Assembly: GCF_026151205.1 (NCBI RefSeq)
Contig: NC_087077.1
Span: 15,476,983 to 15,540,982 of the forward strand
From: Bolinopsis microptera
Lineage: Eukaryota > Ctenophora > Tentaculata > Lobata > Bolinopsidae
Length of the DNA stretch: 64,000 nucleotides
Direction: 5' to 3'
Positions 1 to 11,300 of this stretch are shown one piece after another (the first letter of the stretch is position 1; each line of letters opens with the position of its first letter). The position numbers and the translations under genes were made by a program. The notes under the pieces were generated by a model. The model was not told the DNA's origin and searched no databases. It saw only the letters and a list, made by a program, of their open reading frames with translations.

Positions 1-227
1 GGGACTGTTTTCACGGCTGATGTCATTTTCAGGAGAATTCTCATTGTTACGAGGTGTAGTCTGACCCGACTTAATATCCCCGGATTTGTCTCTGTTCCTG
101 GCGATGCTCCTGTTCATCTTGTCAATCTGTAGCTGTACTTCTTTGGGGGATGAAGGTGGGGTGGCGATGACTCTTTTGTAGTAGAGTATCGCGAAGTGGA
201 ATAAACCCAAGTGGTGGTAACAACGAC
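1..227 (-). CDS. GTF3C3: GTF3C3 copy A exon, C-terminal TPR (partial)
   Basis: Acceptor CAG at 228-230 on the minus strand. It continues the TPR as GRCYHHLGLFHFAILYYK, then a low-complexity Ser/Asn/Asp tail. The exon is cut by the window edge. Its first two bases complete a Gly codon begun in exon 385-572. Confidence 0.9.
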
Positions 228-3200
228 CTGGAAGCATGTTTTAAATGTTAATTAATTATCGAATTAATTCGCGTGTGTAAAACGTTTACGATAATATTAT
301 GTGCATTTAGCAGGAATTTGTTTACAATGGACTACATTTTAGGGAAGTGAGTATCTAACTAAAATGACGTAATAAAGAACATACCAATATTATAGTAAGT
401 TTCCTGACAAGGCCCCCTCAGTTGATGGTACATAAGAACACACGCAATGGCCTGCACCGCCATCTCATGACGACGTGAGACGAACTCAAGTCCCTTGCTG
501 CACGCGTAGTGTAGGTAGAAGAGGGACAGGTGGAAGTAAACGGTGCTGTCTTTGGGTCTCTGTCCTAACATCCTGGTCAGTGGTCAAGTATCAACACATT
601 GTTAACGTTATCGTCATGTTAGCATGGTATATCATTTAAATCATAATGTATTCTCTAAATAATAACTTCTATCTCAAAAGTTTCAACATTTCAAGGGGTC
701 ATCCAACTCCACATGTTACGCAATCACTGTTGGAGAGGGGATTTCTAAAATATAAATGCTTACGCTAGCATACGTTTAACACAATAGTTATGAGTAAAAC
801 TGAAAAATTTGCCAAAAAGTGATGACGTAATATTATGTGAACGATCCCTAATTATTACTGTCTATAAAGCTATAAGAACTGGTATAAAGATGATAACTTA
901 CTGCCGGAAGAATGCGATGGCTGCTTTATAGTGCCGAGAATAATAACTGTTCTGCATGTTGAGGAAGAGACCGTTGAAAGAGCCTCTGTTCTTGTGAAGC
1001 CATCTTACACCTGCGAAAATGTATTTTGGTTACTCATGGTTACTAATGGTTACTACTGGTTACTACCGGAAGAGACCGTTGAAAGACCTGTGAAGCCATC
1101 TCACACTGTTCTGTGCCCTTATATATTTTATTTTATGATTCCAATACAACCACTTTTAACCTGACTACAACATTTTATTTAACAAGAAATGCGGCCGCTT
1201 TTTTTTGTGCATGGCCGCTCAATTTCCCGATCCGTGATGGCGTATTTTATCATATTCTATACAACCTGGGGACCCCAGTTTTTACTGTTTGTAAGTATGC
1301 AGATATGGCGAAGTGACAGGCCGAGCGCCACCAAGTTAAGGGGGGGGGGGGGGGGGGGGGGGGTGGGACAATGGATATTTTTTTGTGAAAGTTGATTTCG
1401 AGATAGCAGTTGACCAACAAACTAGGACCAGTGACCGAACTTTTGAGGGGGTCCCGGACCCCAACCGCCAAACGGTGCCCGCGGGGCAGCCACGCCCATA
1501 TTTGGTCCAAATTAGGCCCAATTTAGCCAAATACCCTGAACATGCCCAAAACCCAGATTTTAGGTGCTCTACTTGTAGCTAGTGGTCTCCTAAACTCGTA
1601 TATGAAATTTCATCAAGATTGGACAAAAAATGACTGAGTTATGGGCCAAAAACCATATGCCCATATTTGGGCATACTCACCAAATTTGGTAGATTTCGTC
1701 CCATAAATTGAGCAAATATCAATATTTTTGAATGAAACTTACTTTATAAGAAAGGTAAGCCTTAACTACATATTCTCTGTAAGTTATAGCTTTGTATTTG
1801 TTTAAATGTGGATACTAAGGCGAAAAAACCACAAAAAATGAACTAAATTGCCAGTATCTTGGTTCGCGATATTCGCGGAATTGATCTCATTAAAATTGTA
1901 ACAACTCAATCAGTTTTCAAAATTTTTGCATGAAATTTTCGGAATCGACTCAAAATCGCATTTCCACCTTATTTTGAGAACAGATTTTTGATTTAGGCCT
2001 CCAAAAAAATTTGGCTGCCAAATTCCAAAATTTTCCCGGAAAAGTTCAGAATTTGGCCGCCAAATTTTTTTGGAGGCCTAATTCAAAAACCTGTTCTCAA
2101 AATAAGGTGGAAATGCGATTTCGAGTCGATTCCGAAAATTTCATGCAAAAATTTTGAAAACTGATTGAGTTGTTACAATTTTAATGAGATCAATTCCGCG
2201 AATATCGCGAACCAAGATACGGGCAATTTAGTACATTTTTTGTGGTTTTTTCGCCTTAGTATCCACATTTAAACAGATATAAAGCTAAAACTTACAGAGA
2301 ATATGTAGTTTAGGCTTACCTTTCTTATAAAGTAAGTTTCATTCAAAAATATTGATATTTGCCCAATATATGGGACGAAATCTACCAAATTTGGTGCGTA
2401 TGCCCAAATATGGGCATATGGTTTTTGGCCCATAACTCAGTCATTTTTGTCCAATCTTGATGAAATTTCATATACGAGTTCAGGAGACCACTAGCTACAA
2501 GAAGAGCACCTAAAATCTGGGTTTTGGGCATGTTCAGGGTATTTGGCTAAATTGGGCCTAATTTGGACCAAATATGGGTGTGGCTGCCCCGCGGGCACCG
2601 TTTGGCGGTTGGGGTCCGGGACCCCCTCAAAAGTTTGGTCACTGGTCCTAGTTTGTTGGTCAACTGCTATCTCGAAATCAAGTTTCACAAAAAAATATCC
2701 ATTGTCCCCCCCCCCCTTAATATAATTCCATATTGAATTTGAAAATTGTGTATATTTTTAAAAACCATATGCTTATTGTTTATGCAACCTGGCAGTGACA
2801 CCCGACACGGATGTGTGCAAAATAGTATAAGTAACTCAAAATAATAATAGTATGCTATCAATTAGTATAGTGCCTAGTGGGATATGTACATGGTGAAATT
2901 AACAATGTACTTGGTCAGTTCAGCGCCGCGCGCCAACAATTATTTAATTCGTATTATTCCGCAAAATAACTTTGCGCAGGTAGTCAGGTGGGCGATTACA
3001 GTGTGTGCAGGCAGGTACGGTCGCACGCAGGTACGGTCGCAAAGCTACCATATACAAAAAAAAAACCTCGTTTGCTAACCCTTGTCCTTGACTCTTTTGT
3101 GCCTTCGGCACTTTGAGTCATGGATCGGGAAAAAATTAATAATAATTCTTTCTGGTATGACTTGCTACTCATTCGAGGAATATAATATTAAATCAAATAA

Positions 3201-6136
3201 TCACGATGTTAATTTTTTCTGAGTGCAAATTAATGTTTTGCGGTTTTTATAAATACCCAGTCGATGAAGACGGTATTGAGGGAGTCTGTGTCGGATAGAG
3301 TAGAAAATATTCCAGATTCCGGGCGTATCTGGGTGGTTGTAAAGAAGGGCTCCGATATTTTCAGAAATGTAATCTCTCTGGTTTAGGACTCCAGCCAGGT
3401 ATAAACTGAAATATTAAGTTTTACACGTGATCAGACGATTGTTTATCACTAACTACTGGTAACCAAGAGTTACTACTGGTTACTACTGGTAACTACTGGT
3501 AACCCAGAATTACTACTGGTTACTGCTGGTAACTACTGGTTAAACGTCGCTTGTTTATCACTACTAATTATGACCATTCGTGTTGTCCAAGCACAAATAA
3601 AATACTGTTTAACTATTGAAACAATTCATTCACAGTAACACGAAGCCGGGTCATACCATTGCATGATACCTAAAACAATTTAGTCTCTCCGAATTTCCTC
3701 ACCTGGTTACTATTAGTTACCACTGGTTACTAACAGGTTACTACTGGTAACTATAGGTTACAAACTGCCTCACCTGTGTATCTGCATATCCTTGACAGTG
3801 TGCAGGACGTCAATGAGTCTGGAGGCGAGGGCAGCGAGACACAGGATAAACCCGTGCTGCAGCCTGTTTTCAGCCATGCAGCAAGCTAACATGTCAACAT
3901 ACCAGTCATACCACTCCTCCCTGGTTAGCATGTCCTGTGAGATAGTTACTATTGGTTATACATAATCGGTTAGCATGTCCTGTATCCACATATTATAATG
4001 TACCAACCATACCTCCTAAAATGTCCGCAATATGACTAAAATAATAAAAGTGAAGGATCCCTTACCCGGTAAGCCTCACACTGACCAGTGTTGTGACCCA
4101 GTTTCTGCCTGGTCACGTGACACAACATGTTGAAAGCTGAGGATGACGTGTGTGAACCTCTGAGGAATTCCCCGGTTACGATCTGCTTTACGAGGGACTT
4201 GGACTTCTGCACCTCGATGGACTCGAACAGGGCGGTTTTTATGACGTTGTAACTGTGGAGAATTTCGTTGAGAATACAGTTTTTTTGAGCTGGCATGTTT
4301 TTAAAACGTGAGACTCGAAAACAAATAAAAACTCCATATACACTAGAAGACAAGAAACTAATTAAGATTAAATGAACTAGAAGATAAGACACTATACTAG
4401 AAAACAAGAGATTAGAAGACAAGAAACTAAAAGATAAGATAAACTTACCCCTCGTCAAGGGCAGATGAGTAGTTGTTGCTCGTTATCAGCTCGTTGGATC
4501 TGTGGTAGGATAACTTCACTACATCTGGTCGTACACTCAGCTCCTACCGGTGTGTATACTGGTTACTACTAGTTAATACTGGTTACTACTGGTTAGTGGT
4601 TACTACTGGTTACTTTAACCGTAGAACGTAAATTATTGTATTGCGATTAAACTATTAAATTAGGCCTATATACTATTATACTATGACAATACAGCTTTGT
4701 ATCGCTCTTTACTTAGTCAAAAGGGACTTTCACTATTTCTAACGTATGTTATTTCAGGTGCTTCCACTATACAGCTTGCCTTTTTCGCACTATACTAATG
4801 CTTTTCAAACAAAGTTACAACGAATTCTTCATGTAGTGCATCCTGAGTTTGGACAGGATATGCCCGTTTAAAATAAGGGCCCTTATAACAATAATTTAAT
4901 AAGCGAGTTTGATTCTCATACGAATCACATCAAATAAAGTTAAATAAAAACGAAAAATAACGATATTAGTGATCGTTTCCTTACTTTGACAGTGCTAAAG
5001 TCAGCGTGAATGTTAACAGTGAACTCCTCTTGGTGCTCTGCCAAGTGCACTTGTTGCAGCGAGAAAAGTCTTAGTTTAGCTGTTTCGTTAGATTCGTCAA
5101 AGGAGAGAACATTCTCGTAACACCTAACTGCCTCCTTCCAATCTCCCTGATAACGGTGGTTACTATTAGTTACTAATGGTTACTATTAGTTACTAGTGGT
5201 TACTATTGGTTACTATTGGTAACTGTTGGTTACTAGTGGTACAACTGGTTATTAAATATGAATGGTTACTATTGGCAACTAATGGTAAATAATGGTAACT
5301 TATGGTAACTTATAATATGATTAATAATAACGAATAATAATAATTAGCAATGATTTTAAACCTGATCCTCGTAGGAGAGACCCAGCTGTACCCAAGTATG
5401 AGGGTGATCAGAGTTACACGACTTCGACAGTAGCTCGTACAGAGGGCGTGCTGGGGGTTAAGTTTTAAGAATTTGTTTCTTTTTTCTCTTCTTTTTAAGT
5501 TTTAAGGCTTGAGCAACGAAGATATATTAATGCAAGGTCTTCAAGAGATATAGATGGAGCTAAAAATACTCAATACAGAGTGCTTTCTTCATATTATATT
5601 ATATACAATAGCCGAAAAGACCCAAACATTCGAAAAATGACTTCTTACCTGCATTGATGTTGTTGGTTTCAAAGTAAGCGTCAGCAACGAGCAGAAGCCC
5701 TTCATTGGTGTCTTCTTTCGTCAGCAGGGGACGCAACAAATCTTCTGTGTTTGCTGAGATAATTGTGCTGTGATAAAATGGCTTTTAACAAGCTCCAAAC
5801 TCAAACCTCGGGGGGAAATACTCTGGGTCAAGAGGTCACTGGTAATAAATCCTGGGGTTTTTTTTTCGATACAACTGCAGCAACCTGTCAAAGAGAACCC
5901 AGACAACTAGGTAAACTACCACAGAAGATAAGAATTTTTAAAAAGATAAGAATTTTTAAAAAGATAAGAATGTTTAAAAAGCTCACTATGATCGTGGTCT
6001 AGGTGAATGAGAGAAGCGACAAGGACAGCACGGATAACACAGGGACATTCCTCATTAGAGATCTTGTAGTGTTTGGCATCTACAGGTATGTTGGTAGCAG
6101 CTGTACTGTCTCCTGTTTGTAGCTTCTCTAAACGAT
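1..6136 (-). CDS. GTF3C3: GTF3C3 copy A, C-terminal half (spliced, 3' end outside window)
   Basis: Subunit of TFIIIC, the DNA-binding factor that recognises internal promoters of tRNA genes and recruits TFIIIB for RNA polymerase III. The family is made of TPR repeats and acts in the nucleus. I joined exons 5987-6136, 5649-5753, 5362-5450, 4985-5146, (4449-4499), 4066-4252, 3774-3934, 3257-3405, 902-1010, 385-572 and 1-227 on the minus strand. Nearly all have GT/AG borders and matching phases. The product follows the animal family in order: LVADAYF, then WVQLGLSYEDQGDWKEAVRCY (a TPR across two exons), LTREEWYDW, IWNIF, HLRGPC-type motif QLRGPCQETYYNIG, and HHLGLFHFAILYY. The last visible exon runs off the left edge after a charged, Ser/Asn-rich tail, so the stop codon is not seen. 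The N-terminal exons lie in unreadable sequence upstream. Identity is by recognition of the family's conserved order, with no search run; I am confident of it. Confidence 0.9.
385..572 (-). CDS. GTF3C3: GTF3C3 copy A exon with LRGPC motif
   Basis: Borders are CAG/ and /GTATGT. It encodes FHLSLFYLHYACSKGLEF, then SRRH and QLRGPCQETYYNIG, the best conserved C-terminal stretch of GTF3C3. Phases fit both neighbours (one base at the start, one base left at the end). Confidence 0.92.
902..1010 (-). CDS. GTF3C3: GTF3C3 copy A exon, TPR
   Basis: Acceptor TTTTCGCAG, donor GTAAGT. It reads VRWLHKNRGSFNGLFLNMQN and then YYSRHYKAAIAFFR, a TPR helix pair matching the family in position. Phase is 2 bases in, 2 bases out, consistent with exons 3257-3405 and 385-572. 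Confidence 0.85.
1027..1072. repeat. GGTTACTACT minisatellite tract
   Basis: Short run of a 10-bp motif (GGTTACTACT with variants) in a GTF3C3 intron. Further tracts lie at 3452-3541, 3709-3766, 4557-4612, 5154-5310, 56117-56155, 56683-56800 and 60862-60895, and degenerate ones at 22487-22600. Confidence 0.7.
1340..2716. mobile_element. Foldback (near-palindromic) element flanked by TTAA
   Basis: Two near-identical inverted arms, about 1340-2022 and 2047-2716, joined by a loop of about 25 bp. The outer ends are a G run (left) and a C run (right), bordered by TTAA at 1336-1339 and 2717-2720, which looks like a TTAA target duplication as in piggyBac-type transposons. There is no transposase. 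Open frames in the arms mirror each other and are not genes. It sits in a GTF3C3 copy A intron. Confidence 0.85.
3257..3405 (-). CDS. GTF3C3: GTF3C3 copy A exon with IWNIF motif
   Basis: Acceptor TTTCAG, donor GTATTT. It reads YLAGVLNQRDYISENIGALL and later PGIWNIFYSIRHRLPQYRLHRL, matching the WNIF region of the family. A foldback transposon (1340-2716) sits in the intron that follows in transcription. Confidence 0.88.
3774..3934 (-). CDS. GTF3C3: GTF3C3 copy A exon, LTREEWYDW region
   Basis: Acceptor CTCACAG, donor GTGAGG. It encodes DMLTREEWYDWYVDMLACCM and then ENRLQHGFILCLAALASRLI, helical and in the place where the family has LTKDDWW. 161 nt, phase 0 in and 2 bases out, fitting the next exon. 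Confidence 0.85.
4066..4252 (-). CDS. GTF3C3: GTF3C3 copy A exon, helical linker
   Basis: Acceptor TTCTCCACAG, donor GTAAGG. It reads YNVIKTALFESIEVQKSKSL, then VTGEFLRGSHTSSSAFNML. Less conserved than its neighbours, but phases agree on the downstream side. The open frame continues upstream of the acceptor, so the acceptor choice is inferred from its pyrimidine tract. Confidence 0.75.
4449..4499 (-). CDS. GTF3C3: Possible small GTF3C3 copy A exon
   Basis: A 51-nt stretch between a good acceptor (CCTACCACAG) and donor (GTAAGT) that reads SNELITSNNYSSALDEG. The downstream phase fits exon 4066-4252. The upstream phase does not match exon 4985-5146 unless the internal acceptor at 4490 is used (41-nt exon) or another exon is missing. 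Tentative. Confidence 0.45.
4985..5146 (-). CDS. GTF3C3: GTF3C3 copy A exon, TPR GDWKEAV
   Basis: Acceptor TTATCAG, donor GTAAGG, 54 codons in phase 0. It reads GDWKEAVRCYENVLSFDESN and ends near FTVNIHADFSTVK, completing the TPR begun in the previous exon. A copy with three synonymous changes lies at 56508-56669. Confidence 0.93.
5154..5310. repeat. GGTTACTATT minisatellite, longest tract
   Basis: About fifteen degenerate 10-bp units next to the acceptor of exon 4985-5146. The copy B counterpart is interrupted by the Penelope-like insertion. Confidence 0.75.
5362..5450 (-). CDS. GTF3C3: GTF3C3 copy A exon, TPR helix WVQLGLSYEDQ
   Basis: Acceptor CCCCCAG, donor GTTTAA. It reads RPLYELLSKSCNSDHPHT then WVQLGLSYEDQ, helix A of a canonical TPR. 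Phase is 2 in and 0 out. Copy at 57926-58014. Confidence 0.93.
5649..5753 (-). CDS. GTF3C3: GTF3C3 copy A exon, LLVADAYFETNN
   Basis: Acceptor CTCAG, donor GTAAG. It reads TNTEDLLRPLLTKEDTNEG then LLLVADAYFETNNINA, matching the family's LYLDVAEAF helix. Copy at 58213-58317 with only synonymous differences. Confidence 0.93.
5987..6136 (-). CDS. GTF3C3: GTF3C3 copy A exon upstream of the VNTR intron
   Basis: Acceptor TTTCTAAG, donor GTGAGC. It reads RLEKLQTGDSTAATNIPVDA and later ECPCVIRAVLVASLIHLDHD. Two bases in, one base out. The intron before it in transcript order carries the 64-bp repeat array. Copy at 58550-58699. Confidence 0.9.
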
Positions 6137-6303
6137 CTTAGAAAGTGGCATATTAGTAATAATTAGTAGTAATAATTAATTGATGTTAAATTATCGCGAA
6201 TTAGGGGTTTATTCTCAATGTTTATATTTAAGTATTTATCATTATCATTGCAAAAAAATGTTAAATTAACTGAAAATTAGAGCTTTTCAGCAAGACCAAT
6301 AAT

Positions 6304-8340
6304 AATTGACTTAAATTAGAGAACCAACTATAAAGACTCTAACCTTGCACCTGATCGTGGATATTATTATCAACTAGAATTAAAGAACCAACAATAAAGA
6401 CTCTAACCTTGCACCTGATCGTGGATATTATTATCAACTAGAATTAAAGAACCAACAATAAAGACTCTAACCTTGCACCTGATCGTGGATATTATTATCA
6501 ACTACAATTAAAGAACCAACAATAAAGACTCTAACCTTGCACCTGATCGTGGATATTATTATCAACTAGAATTAAAGAACCAACAATAAAGACTCTTAAC
6601 CTTGCACCTGATCGTGGATATTATTATCAACTAGAATTAAAGAACCAACAATAAAGACTCTAACCTTGCACCTGATCGTGGATATTATTATCAACTAGAA
6701 TTAAAGAACCAACAATAAAGACTCTAACCTTGCACCTGATCGTGGATATTTTTATCAACTTGAATTAATTAAAGAACCAACAATAAAGACTCTAACCTTG
6801 CACCTGATCGTGGATATTATTATCAACTAGAATTAAAGAACCAACAATAAAGACTCTAACCTTGCACCTGATCGTGGATATTATTATCAACTAGAATTAA
6901 TTAATTAAAGAACCAACAATAAAGACTCTAACCTTGCACCTGATCGTGGATATTATTATCAACTAGAATTAAAGAACCAACAATAAAGACTCTAACCTTG
7001 CACCTGATCGTGGATATTATTATCAACTAGAATTAAAGAACCAACAATAAAGACTCTAACCTTGCACCTGATCGTGGATATTATTATCAACTAGAATTAA
7101 AGAACCAACAATAAAGACTCTAACCTTGCACCTGATCGTGGATATTATTATCAACTAGAATTAAAGAACCAACAATAAAGACTCTAACCTTGCACCTGAT
7201 CGTGGATATTATTATCAACTAGAATTAAAGAACCAACAATAAAGACTCTAACCTTGCACCTGATCGTGGATATTATTATCAACTAGAATTAAAGAACCAA
7301 CAATAAAGACTCTAACCTTGCACCTGATCGTGGATATTATTATCAACTAGAATTAAAGAACCAACAATAAAGACTCTAACCTTGCACCTGATCGTGGATA
7401 TTATTATCAACTAGAATTAAAGAACCAACAATAAAGACTCTAACCTTGCACCTGATCGTGGATATTATTATCAACTAGAATTAAAGAACCAACAATAAAG
7501 ACTCTAACCTTGCACCTGATCGTGGATATTATTATCAACTAGAATTAAAGAACCAACAATAAAGACTCTAACCTTGCACCTGATCGTGGATATTATTATC
7601 AACTAGAATTAAAGAACCAACAATAAAGACTCTAACCTTGCACCTGATCGTGGATATTATTATCAACTAGAATTAAAGAACCAACAATAAAGACTCTAAC
7701 CTTGCACTTGATCGTGGATATTATTAATCAACTAGAATTAAAGAACCAAAATAAAGACTCTAACCACTTGCACCTGATCGTGATATTTTATCGCTAGATT
7801 TAACAGAACCAACAATAAAGACTCTAACCTTGCACCTGATCGTGGATATTATTATCAACTAGAATCAAAGAACCAGCATAAAGACTCTACCTTGCACCTG
7901 ATCGTGGGGATATTACTTTATCCAAACCTAGGGAATATTTTGAATATAAGGGAAACCATACCAATAAAGGGACTCTAAAAATTACCCTTGCAAACACGCT
8001 GAATCGCTGGTATATTTTCATTATTTCAAAAACTAGAATTTAAGAAACCAACAATCAAATAGGACACTTCTACCTTGCACATGATCGTGGAATATTTATT
8101 ATCAACTTAGAAATAAAATAATAAACAACCCAACAATAAAGGGACCTATAAACCGTTGCACCCTTGATCGTGGGATTTTTATTATTTTTCAAACCTTAGG
8201 AAATTTTTAAAGGAACACAACCAAATAAAAGACTTTCTAAATAACCCTTGAACCTGATCGTGGATCTTATTATAAATAGAAATTAAATGAAACCCAAAAC
8301 CAAATAAAAGGACTCTAAAACCTTGCACCTGATCGTGGAT
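6304..8340. repeat. 64-bp VNTR carrying exon tail, donor and acceptor (about 30 units)
   Basis: I count about 30 units of a 64-bp repeat, most nearly identical, with errors increasing after 7690. On the GTF3C3 sense strand each unit has TTTAATTCTAG, then 30 nt ending GATCAGGTGCAAG, then GTTAGAG. The last 20 of those 30 nt equal the 3' end of exon 7. Three acceptor variants (CTAG, GTAG, CAAG) all keep AG. Confidence 0.93.
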
Positions 8341-11300
8341 AGGCTGGGTTGGTGGTTTTTTAAAGCTCAGGGGAAAGGGGGGCGCTCCCACCATTAACAC
8401 TTTTACTTTGCTTACTAGGGATCAGGCAAATGGCTTAGAAGGGAGGGATTTATTCTGGTAATGCTTTTTTCCCGATAAAGTTTATTCAAACTGTTGCGTG
8501 GGGATTTTCGGGTGGTCAGGTTCAGAGCAATGGAAAATACAAGTAAATATTTTTACTGAAGTAAGTTTTAGTAAAGGTGTTTAGTTGGAATTCGGTTCCT
8601 AACATCTAATTCAAATTTGAGGAAAAATAACCATAGGGACAGGTTGCTTTTTTCGTTCATATCTAACCATTACCCCACAGCTAAGCACATAACCACCTCT
8701 CACCTTTTAGGGAAAAAAATCCCCCATTTTCCTAAATTAAGTAAGACGAAAAAAAATATGCGTTTAAAAGGCTGGTTTTTTTCAGATACACTAAATAAAA
8801 CAATTTCTAAACAGTTCACCAGATACCTTCCGTTATCGAGATACATGGAGTGAAAAATAACCTAAAGGGGGGGGTACATTAATGGAGTGTCCTACTTACA
8901 AAACTTTGGACGACTTTGTCCATGGGGCGGCCCAAAGCTCCGGGGTGGGCTCCCATTTCCAATACAGACCCTCCTGTTACGTTTCTTGGCCCATAAAAAT
9001 CTTCCTTTTTTCGAATATCTTTCCAGTGGGGCATTCTGTTTTGAGGGTTTATTTTTTTGTATTTTACGGGCGGTGGCCCACAAGGGGACCTGGCCCCACC
9101 TACCACAACCCCTTTTATTAATTTAACTTCTTGGGGGTACCGGTTTACAAGATATGGGGGTCCAAAAACTAGGGGTTTCGCTGAAAAGGTTCGTAAAAAA
9201 AATTTTGTTCGAAATTTGTTAGTGTGGTGGTGGGCAATTCCCTGGTCCTCTTCTCTTTTTTCACCTATGTTTTTGTTTCGTGTAATAATCGGGAAAACCA
9301 ATTCAGGGGAAACCTATTCGTCTGCTTTTAACCATTAGCAAGGGTTTTTCCCTTTAGCAAAGGTACTTTGCCAAAAAATTATTTTAGAGGTCTTTCTTTT
9401 CCCACAACCAATCGATTTTCTTCATCGGATTTTTTTTTTTAGGATGCCAAAGTAAAAAAAATATTGTTAGGGGACCGCGGGGGGGCACCAAATAAAAAAT
9501 TCGGTATAACTACGGGGATTTGTTGGTAAAAATTCGGGGTTTTTTAACTGTTCCTGGTCTTCTCATTGGACGTTTTTCAAACCATAGCTTTTGCTCTAAA
9601 AAATCAAAAAAACTCCTCTTTGTCCCAACTTGTTTCCGGGATGATATTGTAAATAAAAGTTTTTTCCGACTAAAAGGGGGGATAAATCCGGATATATAGG
9701 GCACCAGTTTCTGGGGGCAGTTTTCTCTTCAGAGTAGCTTTCCTCTTCTAATGAAACCTTAAAAGGTTTCACAAAATAAATGGGAAAACATAAAAGTATT
9801 GTTTACACCCGGGTCAGTTATAAAATAAAATCTTCATATTCTGTGACTCAAATTTAATTTATATTGTTCCAGTGCCCAACGGTGGGATAGCCACAGAGGC
9901 ACGCTGTTTAAAGAATACACCAGTTTCGTATTTTCAGTTTGTTTGAATGGTGGAGTTATGAAGGTTTTTAAAAGGAGGCAGGGGTCGTTGTTACGTTAAT
10001 TCTATAATATTCATTATCTTTAACTTTGTATTTGGGGTTGTGGTGGTTTTTTTGGGTATTAAGTTCCAAAATTGTCCTGTATATATAGTAGTAAATGGGT
10101 TATTGAAATAAAGGGAATTGGGGGACAAAAAAAAAGACCTTTTGATTAACGGGTCGTCAATGAAGGGGGCACCCCCTGTCTCTAATATAAGGTGGGAGAA
10201 TACCGCCAAAAGCTTTACTCCATTTTAACCCGATTATTCTCCATTTTTCCTTATCGTTGAGGTTTCAGTTTTTACATTTTCTTGTGACCTAAGGACCGTA
10301 ACCTTAAGGTAAGGGGACTGTCACTCCTAAAAGGATAGGTACCTCAGTTAAGGGACAATATATTTCTGTTGTGTTCGGGTATTCAAAAAATAGTTTTGCA
10401 GAATATGGAAAGGATTTTTTCCTTTTAAAAATGGGGGCGTAATCCAAAAATACATTGGTATAGTAAGGCATTTTTTTACATGAGGAAATTGATGGGGGAT
10501 AAAAATGACCTGGGCTTACTAGTTAGATGGGTTGATAGACGATAAGCTCTGTAGCTATATGGGTCTTACTAAGGGTTACTTGCGTAACTATGTTTTTTCT
10601 AACCCTTTTCGAGGGAGGGGGGGTCCCCCTTGGCCAGAGGGATGAGCGGAAAAACCAGGGGGACCATTTACTGGGGGAAGTGAATTTTGTAACACGTACG
10701 TTATTTCCTCTTCGTAATATACATACGGGGTGGGACAGGGGGTATGGGGGGGATCTCGTTTGGGGGCTGGGGGGAGACTTGTCCGGGAATATTCCCGTAT
10801 TATCTGTTTGGAAGGGGGCAGAGTTCAGATAATTAGAAAAAACCCAGGGGGGGTATCATGGGGGACAGCTTTCAAACACTATCAGGGGGGTCGTTCAACA
10901 ATAAATTACGTAACCTTTACTTTTGGGTACAATTTTTTTTTAAATTCCTATGTCCGTTATTCTGGGTTTACCACATAAAGCGATTAATTTGTTTTGTCAA
11001 AATTTGTTTACACTGGGGCTTAAATTCATTTTTGGAGGTAAACCCCCCTGGGCCCCCTCCCCCCCTCGGATTGATTACCGTATTAATATGGTGAATTGTG
11101 AGAACGGAATCCCCCCAAACACTGAATAACATGGGGAAAATACAAATGTTCAACTTCTATAGGTGTTGTACTGACATTAATATTTCCTCTTAAAAACACG
11201 GGGGTAAACTGGGGGGGGGGGGGGACGTTTAATGGGCGGTTTTTTTCTGTACAACCATCCTTTTGCCGACAGCATGATTTAGCTATCTTTCTAATCAGTA

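Noticed and set aside
1250-1582. Open frames on both strands in the foldback arms (also 2491-2725)
   Set aside because: They are mirror images of the same inverted repeat, including poly-Gly/poly-Pro from a homopolymer.
6304-8340. CRISPR-like array
   Set aside because: The whole 64-bp unit repeats, there are no unique spacers, and the genome is eukaryotic.
8879-9338. Overlapping open frames of 63-140 codons in the noisy block
   Set aside because: The clean counterpart at 59640-59950 shows a GTF3C3 exon and intron in other frames; these are artefacts of inserted bases.
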